From the NCBI GenBank assembly GCA_028274465.1, contig CM051458.1, forward strand, positions 102,626,855 to 102,690,854: a stretch of 64,000 bases of DNA, in the 5' to 3' direction. Numbering within the stretch: the stretch's first letter is position 1; every line of letters starts with the position of its first letter. The position numbers were made by a program, and so were the translations under genes. The notes under the pieces were generated by a model. It did no database searches, was not told where the DNA came from, and was given only the letters and a program-made list of their open reading frames with translations. The stretch is from Plantago ovata (lineage: Eukaryota; Streptophyta; Magnoliopsida; Lamiales; Plantaginaceae). Shown piece by piece: positions 1-9,293 of this stretch.

Positions 1-55
1 AATAGTACTTCACATTAAATCCGACATATATACTAAACACGTGTAATAAAATAAA

Positions 56-569
56 GGTAAATTTTTATTTTGCACTCAGACCTATTTTGTGTTTTTGAAA
101 TTACACTTAAATCTCTGTTTTATGGATTCCAAATTACACACAAACAGGTTTCCACACTTCTCTAACATCTTCCATTAATCAAACTTGTTCTATCTACCCC
201 ACGCAGATCCATTAGGGTTATATTTGATTTGGAAGACAATCAGAGAATTAGGGAAAGACTAGAGAGAGATTGGCGGGTTCAAATGGATCGAAGAATGGAA
301 GATTGAGATCGATCTAAGCGGATGTGTGTTGTATGACTGTATCCGGTTGTTTGTGTGTGTCGATCTCAATCGATCAGTGTTTTGTATGTGAAGAAGGAGA
401 TAAATATGTTAATTTACCATTTTAACCCTGACAGAAAACCTAACAGTGTTAAAGGTTTGTGCGATATGGAAAAGTTGATGAAAGGTTTGTGTGAAATTTC
501 AAATAAAACAAAGGTTCAAGTGCAATATCAAAAATATGAAAAAGTTTCAGTGTGAGATAAAAAATTTCC
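56..569. mobile_element. MULE-type MITE, copy in block 1
   Basis: Same element as 5425-5937. Imperfect inverted termini begin GGTAAATTTTTATTTTGCAC on the left and, read from the right end, GGAAATTTTTTATCTCACAC. The left 9-bp target duplication TAAAATAAA is at 47-55; the right copy (570-578) has lost one A. No coding capacity is evident. Confidence 0.7.
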
Positions 570-701
570 TAAAATAATTATATACTGCGACGAGAGGGAT
601 ATCATATATATTGCATGGTGACAAGTCGGGCGAAATATATTGACATGTTGACATATGTGAAAATGCATATAACCAGAGTTATTTAGTGAAGTTCATTGTA
701 A

Positions 702-978
702 GTGAGTGTTTGAAAATGATTTTGGAACCTGTTTTTAACTTGCTTCTGCTGGAAGTTGAATAAAATTGATTTAAAGCAAAAGCAGGGGTGTTTGGAATTT
801 TGAAAAAAATGTAGATGTAGAAGCCAAAAGTATCATTTGAGTTACTTCTCAACTTTTGATGGTTTATGTTTTTTTTTAGGAGAATTTACAGCAGAAGTGG
901 GCAAATCAAACACTAAAAATTCAGCTTCTCTACTCCAAAAGCACAAAAACACTTTTTGTAGCATTTGCAAACACTCAC
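702..978. mobile_element. PIF/Tourist-type MITE, copy in block 1
   Basis: Same 277-bp element as 6071-6347, flanked by TAA (699-701 and 979-981). Termini are GTGAGTGTTTG and its complement. It is absent from the paralogous position 2464-2466. Confidence 0.8.
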
Positions 979-1278
979 TAATTATCTATAAATAATTATG
1001 CCTTTTTTTTTGAAAGATTTTATTCCTCGCAAATAATATTGTTGGTTATCAACCCTCTCCTGCCACAAATAATCATAGGCTGGTCCTTGACTAAATAATT
1101 CCATCCACAAGGTAAATTAGTGTATTATATTTTCCAACAATAGAGTAAAAAAAAGTCTTAATAAGATTAAATAAATATTATGGAAATTTTAAAAAATTGA
1201 GTTTATATTATAATTATATTAGCATGTAATATTAATTAACATTTCTATTATTTTTTTAAAGTTTATCACACCCTCCAT

Positions 1279-1286
1279 TATAAATA
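1279..1286 (+). promoter_or_regulatory. TATA box of defensin copy 1
   Basis: TATAAATA lies about 60 bp upstream of the start codon of copy 1. It is followed by GCGACACTG, a context conserved in all three copies. Confidence 0.6.
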
Positions 1287-1346
1287 GCGACACTGTAAGC
1301 TGGGTATGACGACATCATTTCTGAAGCAACACATTTTATCATCAAC

Positions 1347-1602
1347 ATGTTTCAAAGGTTTCACTCACAGCATGTCTCCTTCTCCTCACTTTTCGTAAGT
1401 ATAGTAAATTTTCAAGTTACATTTTTTCAATAGAGTAAGTGTAACTTTCTTTAAGTATTATTAATTTTTATTTTATTAATAAAAAAAACAGTTGCAGTAA
1501 TCATTGAGGCAATTGAAGGGTCGTCGCAACTTGCACATCAACAAGCACAAATACAGGGGATTGTGTGTAAGCAACCACAACTGTGAGAGAATTTGCCAAC
1601 AA
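1347..1602 (+). pseudogene. Defensin with Pro-rich tail, copy 1 (partial, frameshifted)
   Basis: Exon 1 (1347-1394), a GTAAGT donor, and exon 2 from 1498 after TTGCAG match copy 3. Relative to copy 3, one G is missing just after the ATG and one A is missing at two places in exon 2 (near 1531 and 1551), so no reading frame is continuous. The sequence runs into the N gap after the fourth cysteine of the defensin domain. Because the neighbouring non-coding sequence shows the same indel pattern, the defects may be uncorrected read errors rather than mutations. If the copy is real, it is a third tandem member of the defensin family described at 6721-7219. Confidence 0.7.
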
Positions 1603-1702
1603 NNNNNNNNNNNNNNNNNNNNNNNNNNNNNNNNNNNNNNNNNNNNNNNNNNNNNNNNNNNNNNNNNNNNNNNNNNNNNNNNNNNNNNNNNNNNNNNNNN
1701 NN
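1603..1702. other. Assembly gap of 100 N
   Basis: Exactly 100 undetermined bases, the usual placeholder for a gap of unknown size. It truncates defensin copy 1. Confidence 0.99.
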
Positions 1703-2387
1703 TATAATAAAATTATATTATGAAAGAAAATTAAATATATTTTTCTAATATAACTATATATATACTAATATGTGTTTAATTAGGAGTAATTTAATGTCAA
1801 AAGTTCGAAAAAAAATCAACCTAAGAATATTTTCACTATACATCATTTCTAGAACGTACAAAAGTTTCCAAAAAATAATCCCTAATAAGAATTTCTAATC
1901 AAAGTATCAAACTCCAAGTTTCTGATAAAGCAGTACTACGCAGACGTAATCTTTATTGGGCCCATCTTTATTTTCCCCTTCGTGTTTACTTTCAAACTAG
2001 TACTGCATATAAATAAACAACACATATAGGTAAATATCGCTTAAACATTATCTTCATTTTTATTTAATAAAATAATTATAATTTTGTTCGTAAATGGTCT
2101 GGTGGTAAGGGTCCCGCAGTAGCACAGGGAGGTTGAAGGTTCACAAACTCCGACAAATACATATAGCTGGTATAGGTGTATTTGAAGTTATAAGGTGGAA
2201 AAGGAGTAGGGTATATTTGCCATTTGGGAAAAAATAAAAGTTTAAAATTAGCAATGTAATAAAAACATCATTTATTCTTATTTTATTCACGTTCAAATTT
2301 ATATTCGACTTGATAAAAAAATTAATTATATTGTTCAACAAACTTTTATTTAGGTGAAAAGGCGTCGCCTCATTGCCTCAATATGCT
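1703..2387. other. AT-rich intergenic DNA after the gap, with a decayed SINE
   Basis: No gene seen. Positions about 2092-2245 resemble the SINE at 42765-42926. Shared features are a GGTGGTAAGGGTCC-like box A region, AGTAGCACAGGGAGGTTGAAGGTT in place of box B context, and the tail GGTGTATTTGAAGTTATAAGGTGG. Homology to the other defensin blocks starts near 2388. Confidence 0.5.
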
Positions 2388-2767
2388 AAATATATTGACA
2401 TGTTGACATATGTGAAAAATGCATGTACAGTATTAATAACCGGTTATTTAGTGAAGTTGATTGTAATTATCTATAAATATTTATGTAATATTTTTATTTT
2501 TTAAGATTTATTCCTCGAAATAATATTGTTGGTTATCAAGCCTCTCTTGCCACAAATAATCATAGGTCTTTGACAAACTAGATTCCATGTGTTCCACAAG
2601 GTAAATTAGTGTAATTATGTTTTCCAACAATAGGAGTAAAAAAGTCTTAAAAAGATTAAAAAATAATATGGAGATTTTTTAAAAATTAAGTTTATATTAT
2701 AATTATGATTAGCATGTAATATTTAATTAACATTTCTATTTTTTTTTAAGTTTATCACACCCTCCAT

Positions 2768-2775
2768 TATAAATA
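2768..2775 (+). promoter_or_regulatory. TATA box of defensin copy 2
   Basis: TATAAATA in the same CCTCCATTATAAATAGCGAC context as copies 1 and 3, about 60 bp before the ATG at 2836. Confidence 0.65.
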
Positions 2776-2835
2776 GCGACACTGTAAGCTAGGTATGGCA
2801 ACATCATTTCTGAAGCAACACATTTTATCATCAAC

Positions 2836-3336
2836 ATGGTTTCAAAGGTCTCACTCACAGCATTTCTCCTTCTCCTCACTTTTCGTAAGTACAGTAAATT
2901 TTCAAATTACATTTTTCAATAGAGTAAGTGTAACTCACAGCATTAATTTTTTTTTTTATTAATAAAAAAAAACATTTGCAGTAATCATTGAGGCAATGAA
3001 GGGTCGTCGCAAACTTGCACATCAACAAGCACACAATTCAGGGGATTGTGTGTAAGCAACCACAACTGTGAGATAATTTGCCAACAAGAAGGGTTTCAGT
3101 ACGGGAGTTGCGGAGGATTGACGCGGAGGTGCAAATGCAAAAAGGCATGTGGTCCAAGTGGAGGCCATGCTCCTCCACACATAAGCACTCCCGACTACGA
3201 GGGCACTCCCGAATACGGGGGCACGCCCGGTGATGAACCAGCCATCGGAGGAACACCCGGTGGTAAAACTGGAGGTGGTGAGGGCTCTCCCGACTACGGT
3301 AGCACACCCGGTCAAGATGTAGGCCCACCACAATGA
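2836..3336 (+). pseudogene. Defensin with Pro-rich tail, copy 2 (one-base frameshift)
   Basis: Exon 1 is 2836-2884 (signal peptide start), the intron is GTAAGT...TTGCAG (2885-2981) and exon 2 begins at 2982. The structure is identical to copy 3. Near 2996-2998 one T is missing relative to copy 3, which shifts the frame before the first cysteine and gives a stop at 3050-3052. From 3046 to 3336 the defensin frame is otherwise open: seven of the eight cysteines and a tail slightly longer than in copy 3 (it has an extra short GGKTGG-like insertion). Open downstream sequence after a single indel suggests either a very young lesion or a sequencing error. If intact, the precursor would be about 134 residues. 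Confidence 0.75.
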
Positions 3337-3724
3337 GTGTACTATTACCATGGTTCTAGTGGTGGTAGTCATGGACCCCGTTAATTAGCTTAACGTGTAA
3401 TCAGAGTCTAAATGTAATATTATTACAGTTATATCCTTGTTACAATAGAATTATATGCATTGTAACGCATGTTGACCAATAAATCATTATTTTTCAACCC
3501 CGTGATGATGGAATTTTCCGTTCCCTTGTAATCAACAAGTTAATTGAAAATCGAAGGAAGAAAAATAAAAGCATCATCTCTTGTTTTAGACTGTCTTAAT
3601 GTATTGTGTTTTCGCCCATTTCAATAGATTTCCATGCATTTATTGTGAGTTCTATCACTAAATCAAATATCACACAAATTATACAAACCAACTAAAATAA
3701 CATTCTAAGAGCAAGCATGAGTAA
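3337..3724. other. 3' flank of defensin copy 2
   Basis: Homologous to the 3' flank of copy 3 (7220-7577). The empty target of the SINE present at 7578-7730 is visible around 3685-3703 (ACTAAAATAACATTCTAAG). AATAAA at 3479-3484 is a plausible polyadenylation signal. Confidence 0.6.
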
Positions 3725-5046
3725 AAAAGAACAAACCCTCTCTCTTTCTGTCTTCTACCTGATTCTTACATATTTGGGGGGGGGGGGGAACATTGATGCA
3801 CAATGCAACACTGCAAATCTGTTTCTCTTAATCTTTCACATTCTACTGTACAGGACTGCTCTTCTTTGGTCTATCTCTCTGCTTTGTTTGTATCATGTTC
3901 TATTTTACATGAGATGTACTCCCCCCGCCTCCCATTTGATTTTTTGGACCTCTCTGGACAATAAGATTGATTGTTTACTAACTTTGTTACTTGCATATGA
4001 GAAGAGTGGTGTTATGTGAATTTTATGTATGAATTTGTGTGCTTGGCTTTAAATAAATTTCTTTCACAAGCACTTAACATACTTAACTTTTGGGGTAGTA
4101 TATTTTCACTCACTTACACTTCAGAGGATTTGCCTCTACTTCCCAAAGCCTACTGTCCAGGACTTTTCCTGTTTGGTCACTTCGCCCCCCCCCCCCCCCC
4201 CCCCTTTTTATTTGCATCCTGTTTGCACATAGTAGGTAGAACTTTCCCCCATCATACTCTTTCATTACTCTTGACTCTTGCATGAGAAATGACGATATTA
4301 TTTTATCTGATCTCCTTTTAAAGAACACTTGGATATGGATTAACATGTTTACAGCTGCTGAAATCCTATTTCGATTTTGTTATGGAGATGAACAAGCCAA
4401 CAAGGTGAGAATGTTAACAGATTCGTATGCATTTGCAAGATGGGGCAGTTGTGGTTGGCAATTTTTTATCACAACATGCTTACCTTACGTACTCAAGAAA
4501 GAGCTAATCCATCTATGAAGATTAGCTTTTGAAACTTGCTCGTTTTGTATGATATTTTGGTGTGCAATTGTATTCCTTGAAATGGTTGTATTCTGTTGGC
4601 TATGAGGGCTTGGGTTTCGTTAGATACTATTTTGTGTACTCCAGCAGCCTGTTGCTGGTTCTGTTATTGGTATGTATTACTCTATTGTAACTACTTTGGG
4701 TGGGTGTTTAAACCCCACCCCCACCTTCCTTTTATAAATATTTCGTAGAATAGGAGGTATGTCCCATTCTTGGAGCTAGAAGGACTTGGATTCCGAAAAA
4801 GGACATCTCTAATTGGACACGGACCCTCACTAGAACCATTGTATATTATGATCCCGCCTTTTAGGTCTTGACTAGAGTCAACATACCAACTTCCTACCCC
4901 CGAACTCTTGTCCACTTTACCTTTCTTTTCTTAGAGTTGGACACACTAGGCGAAGGGGGGTCAAGATTTATATCCACTCCGACTCTTTGGATGTCACATC
5001 TTCCCTTTCTAAGAAAATAATAATAATAATAATTAAAAAAAAGAGG
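3725..5046. other. 1.3-kb segment unique to the copy 2 block
   Basis: In copy 3 the flanking sequences that meet at 7764-7790 are nearly contiguous; here they are separated by about 1.3 kb. The insert has a G run (3777-3788) and a long C run (4185-4204). It also has an open stretch (about 4282-4404) followed by a donor-like AAGGTGAGAATG, as if it carried a piece of a gene. I do not recognise the encoded peptide, and clear terminal repeats were not found. It could be a captured gene fragment inside a transposon or sequence lost from copy 3. Confidence 0.45.
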
Positions 5047-5125
5047 GCTCCATTAGTTTTGTTACTTTCTGGCCCTTGGCCGTTAGTTTTCAAATGTTCG
5101 TCGATAAAATTTTCTCTCTTTTACA
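5047..5125. repeat. Downstream homology block, pair of 7786-7880
   Basis: GGGCTCCATTAGT...CTTGGCC...GTTAGTTTTC...AATGTTCGTCGATAA occurs here and again at 7786-7880. It marks the downstream limit of the tandem duplication unit of copies 2 and 3. Confidence 0.75.
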
Positions 5126-5424
5126 CTATGTCATAAATAAAACTTGAGTTTTAGAAAAGAAAAACTAATTAAAATCACACATATAAAATAAATGACAATT
5201 AATTGATATTTGATTTTTTTTAAACTTGTAAAATTGATCCCATATGCAATAAATAAAGACGTAATATCATTATGAAAACTAACAATCTATGAAAATATCA
5301 TATAATGGTAATGTGGTTTTTCATATGCTTATTGAGGTTAAAAATGAAACAGATAAAAAATTCATAACAAATAGTACTTCACATTAAATCCGACATATAT
5401 ACTAAACACGTGTAATAAAATAAA
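5126..5424. other. AT-rich spacer between duplication units
   Basis: No gene seen. From 5370 on, the sequence repeats the start of the window (1 onward). Confidence 0.6.
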
Positions 5425-5937
5425 GGTAAATTTTTATTTTGCACTCAGACCTATTTTGTGTTTTGAAATTACACTTAAATCTCTGTTTTATGGATTCCAA
5501 ATTACACACAAACAGGTTTCCACACTTCTCTAACATCTTCCATTAATCAAACTTGTTCTATCTACCCCACGCAGATCCATTAGGGTTATATTTGATTTGG
5601 AAGACAATCAGAGAATTAGGGAAAGACTAGAGAGAGATTGGCGGGTTCAAATGGATCGAAGAATGGAAGATTGAGATCGATCTAAGCGGATGTGTGTTGT
5701 ATGACTGTATCCGGTTGTTTGTGTGTGTCGATCTCAATCGATCAGTGTTTTGTATGTGAAGAAGGAGATAAATATGTTAATTTACCATTTTAACCCTGAC
5801 AGAAAACCTAACAGTGTTAAAGGTTTGTGCGATATGGAAAAGTTGATGAAAGGTTTGTGTGAAATTTCAAATAAAACAAGGTTCAAGTGCAATATCAAAA
5901 ATATGAAAAAAGTTTCAGTGTGAGATAAAAAATTTCC
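5425..5937. mobile_element. MULE-type MITE with 9-bp target duplication
   Basis: 513 bp bounded by perfect 9-bp direct repeats TAAAATAAA (5416-5424 and 5938-5946). The ends are imperfect inverted repeats of some 80 bp: left GGTAAATTTTTATTTTGCAC, right (reverse complement) GGAAATTTTTTATCTCACAC. A 9-bp target duplication and long termini fit the Mutator superfamily. Short ORFs inside are not convincing, so it is called non-autonomous. Confidence 0.75.
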
Positions 5938-6070
5938 TAAAATAAATTATATACTGCGACGAGAGGGATATCATATATATTGCATGGTGACAAGTCGGGC
6001 GAAATATATTGACATGTTGACATATGTGAAAATGCATATAACCAGAGTTATTTAGTGAAGTTCATTGTAA

Positions 6071-6347
6071 GTGAGTGTTTGAAAATGATTTTGGAACCTG
6101 TTTTAACTTGCTTCTGCTGGAAGTTGAATAAAATTGATTTAAAGCAAAAGCAAGGGGTGTTTGGAATTTTGAAAAAAATGTAGATGTAGAAGCCAAAAGT
6201 ATCATTTGAGTTACTTCTCAACTTTTGATGGTTATATGTTTTTTTTAGGAGAATTTACAGCAGAAGTGGGCAAATCAAACACTAAAAATTCAGCTTCTCT
6301 ACTCCAAAAGCACAAAAACACTTTTTGTAGCATTTGCAAACACTCAC
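6071..6347. mobile_element. PIF/Tourist-type MITE with TAA target duplication
   Basis: 277 bp with termini GTGAGTGTTTGAAAATG and, from the right, GTGAGTGTTTGCAAATG. It is flanked by TAA at 6068-6070 and 6348-6350. The paralogous position in block 2 (GATTGTAATTATC, TAA at 2464-2466) is the unoccupied site, which proves the boundaries. TAA duplications of 3 bp are the PIF/Harbinger signature. Confidence 0.9.
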
Positions 6348-6652
6348 TAATTATCTATAAATAATTATGCCTTTTTTTTGAAAGATTTTATTCCTCGCAA
6401 ATAATATTGTTGGTTATCAACCCTCTCCTGCCACAAATAATCATAGGCTGGTCCTTGACTAAATAGATTCCATTCCACAAGGTAAATTAGTGTAATTATA
6501 TTTTCCAACAATAGGAGTAAAAAAAAGTCTTAATAAGATTAAATAAATATTATGGAAATTTTTAATAAATTGAGTTTATATTATAATTATATTAGCATGT
6601 AATATTTAATTAACATTTCTATTATTTTTTTAAAGTTTATCACACCCTCCAT

Positions 6653-6660
6653 TATAAATA
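6653..6660 (+). promoter_or_regulatory. TATA box of defensin copy 3
   Basis: TATAAATA, 61 bp upstream of the ATG at 6721. It is conserved in all three copies together with the preceding CACACCCTCCAT. Confidence 0.7.
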
Positions 6661-6720
6661 GCGACACTGTAAGCTGGGTATGACGACATCATTTCTGAAG
6701 CAACACATTTTATCATCAAC

Positions 6721-7219
6721 ATGGTTTCAAAGGTTTCACTCACAGCATTTCTCCTTCTCCTCACTTTTCGTAAGTATAGTAAATTTTCAAGTTACATTTT
6801 TCAATAGAGTAAGTGTAACTTTCTTTAAGTATTATTAATTTTTTATTTTTATTAATAAAAAAACAGTTGCAGTAATCATTGAGGCAATTGAAGGGTCGTC
6901 GCAAACTTGCACATCAACAAGCACAAAATACAGGGGATTGTGTGTAAGCAACCACAACTGTGAGAGAATTTGCCAACAAGAAGGGTTTCAATACGGGAGT
7001 TGCGGAGGATTGACGCGGAGGTGCAAATGCAAAAAGGCATGTGGTCCAAGTGGAGGTCATGCTCCTCCACACATAGGCACTCCCGACTATGAGGGCACTC
7101 CCGAATACGGGGGCACGCCCGGTAATGAACCAGCCATCGGAGGCACACCCGATGGAGGTGGTGAGGGCTCTCCCGACTACGGTAGCACACCCGGTCAAGA
7201 TGTAGGCCCACCACAATGA
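6721..7219 (+). CDS. Plant defensin with C-terminal Thr-Pro/Gly-rich repeat tail, copy 3 (intact)
   Basis: Two exons, 6721-6769 and 6873-7219, with a GTAAGT...TTGCAG intron in phase 1; together 131 residues. Residues 1 to about 25 are a signal peptide (hydrophobic LTAFLLLLTFLIIEAIEG), so the product is secreted. Next comes an eight-cysteine domain with the spacing of plant gamma-core defensins, including GSCGGLTRRCKCKKAC. It is closest in my memory to the spinach defensin group. The last 55 or so residues are low complexity: GTPDYEGTPEYGGTPG and similar units, with isolated TP and SP dipeptides. Such dipeptides are typical targets for proline hydroxylation and O-glycosylation. Defensin plus hydroxyproline-type tail is the layout of the mugwort pollen protein Art v 1; the tail sequence itself looks unrelated. 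Role inferred: extracellular defence or pollen/seed peptide. It is the only fully open copy of three. Confidence 0.85.
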
Positions 7220-7560
7220 GTCTACGATTACTAGTGGTGGCAGTCATGGACCCCGTTAATTAGCTTAACGTGTAATCAGAGTCTAAATGTAATCTTATTA
7301 AAGTTATATCCTTGTTACAATAGAATTATATGCATTGTAACGCATGTTGGCCAATAAATCATTATTTTTCAACCCCGTGATGATGGAATTTTCTGTTCCC
7401 TTGTAATCAACAAGTTAATTAAAAATCGAAGGAAGAAAAATAAAAGCATCATCTCTTGATTTAGATTGTTTTAATGTATTTTGTTTTCGCCTATTTCAAT
7501 AGATTTTCATGCATTATTGAGAGTTCTATCACTAAATCACATATCACACAAATTATACAA
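7220..7560. other. 3' flank of defensin copy 3
   Basis: Probable 3' UTR and flank, closely similar to 3337-3680. AATAAA at 7354-7359 is a plausible polyadenylation signal. No other gene seen. Confidence 0.5.
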
Positions 7561-7577
7561 ACCACCTAAAATAACAT

Positions 7578-7730
7578 TTTTTTTTAATAATCGAACAATT
7601 ACAATTTCACAAGTAGCATTACAAAGCTAGTAATAAACTATAAATAATCCCGCACTTGGCGAGAATTGAACCTATGACCTCTAGTGTCATGACACCTCAG
7701 TCTAACCAATTGAGCTAGACCTCATTGGTA
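7578..7730 (-). mobile_element. tRNA-derived SINE (family A)
   Basis: Read on the minus strand it begins ACCAATGAGGTCTAGCTCAA, a tRNA-like box A, followed by a box B (GGTTCAATTC). It then has an unrelated body and ends in an A run. It is flanked by a 17-bp target duplication ACCACCTAAAATAACAT (7561-7577 and 7731-7747). The homologous empty site exists behind copy 2 (about 3685). A second copy lies at 49264-49401. Confidence 0.9.
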
Positions 7731-7747
7731 ACCACCTAAAATAACAT

Positions 7748-8384
7748 TCCAAGAGCAAGAATGAGAAATCTAAATTACACATAAGAAAGGGCTCCATTAG
7801 TCTTTTTTTTTTTTTTAAACAAACTTTCTGACCCTTGGCCCCGTTAGTTTTCTAATGTTCGTCGATAACTTTTCTATCTTTTAGGAGAAGTTTGCTCCAC
7901 CACCGTTTTCCGCATCGGAATTTTTTCCAATCGGAGCTTTGAAGAAGAAGAAGATTTTAGAAAAAACAATTAATTAATTTTATTTTAGTTTATCTTTTTT
8001 TGTTAGGTTACTTTTTTTTTAATTTAAATATTTTTTATTTTATTTTTAATAAATTTATTTATTTTCCTTAGGGCATGTTTGTTTGAAAGTTTTTTTGGCG
8101 ATGACAAAGTTGTAAATAAGTGTTGATCAACTCAAAAACCTCTAATTTTCTATTAAAATGTAATTGCTAAACTTAGGTGGTCCTTTCTTTTTTAGAACCA
8201 CGTACCTTCATAATTAATTGACCCGAGAAATCAATATTCTCTTTAACATAAATTAATCGTAGATAAGATAGTTAAACATTGTGGGAATTGAATTAAACTA
8301 AGTTAAAAATTAAACTAATTTAAGCAATAATTAAACTAAATTAACATTTATTAGTATAATTCAAACAATAATTCGCGTAATTCA
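7748..8384. other. AT-rich intergenic DNA
   Basis: Contains the downstream homology block of the defensin unit (7786-7880). After it comes AT-rich sequence with AATTAAACTAA-type motifs (8280-8370) that resume at 8930-9130. No gene seen. Confidence 0.5.
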
Positions 8385-8887
8385 CCAGGACAGTATGGAT
8401 TGATGTGCTAAGTTGGATGCATCTCACATCAGTTGTTTCCATGGGATGAGGAACTGCGCTGGATTATACAGAGATCGAATGGCAATGGTGTGAAGGCAAA
8501 ATTGATCAAACTTGCGATTGCTGAGACCATATATTCGATTTGGAGGTTAATTGAGGAATGAGACTATTTTCAATCCAACGCCTACTACATTCAATTTACT
8601 TGGTCGATTAAAATAAGTGATTAAATTGAGGTGCATGATGATACCAAAAATGCGAGAAGTGGCTTTGGATATTGGGGAGGCAACCGACTAAAGAACAGGG
8701 GACGCTTAGACTGAAAACTTTCTGCTCTGTTTCGTTTTTTAGCTAACTGTATTCTCTGCTTGGTTTTGTGCTTTTGCGTTATGTGAGATGATGTGTGATA
8801 TTTGTTGAGTGGCCTGCATCTTTGATCCGCATTGTTTTGTCATTGTTTTTTGATTGAAATACAAACGTGATCTTCGTTAAAAAAAAT
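8385..8887 (+). mobile_element. 5'-truncated LINE 3' end (reverse-transcriptase zinc-binding remnant)
   Basis: Translation in two plus frames gives tracts typical of the C-terminal zf-RVT region of plant L1-type elements: tryptophan-rich WIDVLSW, then ELRWIIQRSNG, KAKLIKLAIAE and TIYSIWR. The frame is broken near 8449 and stopped near 8555. The tail runs into an A-rich/AAT stretch at 8879, as expected for LINE 3' ends. The element sits inside an AT-rich repeat block. Confidence 0.65.
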
Positions 8888-9293
8888 ATAATAATAATAA
8901 TAATAAAACTAATAATAAGCTTACATTACGATAGATTAATCTAAACTAATTAAATTAAATTAGGATTACTTTCTCTAAATTAATTAGATTAGTTTGACAA
9001 AAATTAGACAAAATTAAGCTAAACTAATTAAATTGAAATTAGGTAAAAGTAGGCTAAATTACAGAAAAAATAAATTAATCACTGATTTAGGCTAAATTAC
9101 AGACTTCATTTAACATATACATCTAATATAAGATAAATTAAGCAAAAAGTTGAAAAAAATTCCAAATTCTAGGTATCGGATTTAGGGTTATGCTTACCAT
9201 AATTGAATGGGTGGTAGCGGACGTGGCAGAGGAGACGGAGCAGAGCCGCAGTGGTGGTGGCGGTGTCGTGGCAGTGGTGGTGGAAGGTGGTGC

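Larger units (their letters stand above)
1..1602. repeat. Near-identical duplicate of 5370-6979, ending at the gap
   Basis: This block matches 5370-6979 essentially base for base, including a MULE-type MITE, a PIF-type MITE, promoter and defensin exons. The differences I can find are almost all single-base indels in homopolymers, and it stops exactly at the N run. It is either a very recent tandem duplication or the same locus placed twice by the assembler. Confidence 0.9.

Noticed and set aside
3022-3372. Long minus-strand ORFs opposite the defensin exons (also 6876-7247)
   Set aside because: They are shadows caused by the repetitive GC-rich tail sequence and have no start context or known domain.
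6071-6347. The defensin MITE as a deletion derivative of the Harbinger element at 10651
   Set aside because: Both use TAA targets, but the terminal repeats differ (GTGAGTGTTTG versus GACCRCC), so it belongs to another family.
7640-7730. A functional tRNA gene on the minus strand
   Set aside because: Box A and box B are present, but there is no proper acceptor stem. The target duplication, A tail and second copy at 49264 show a SINE.
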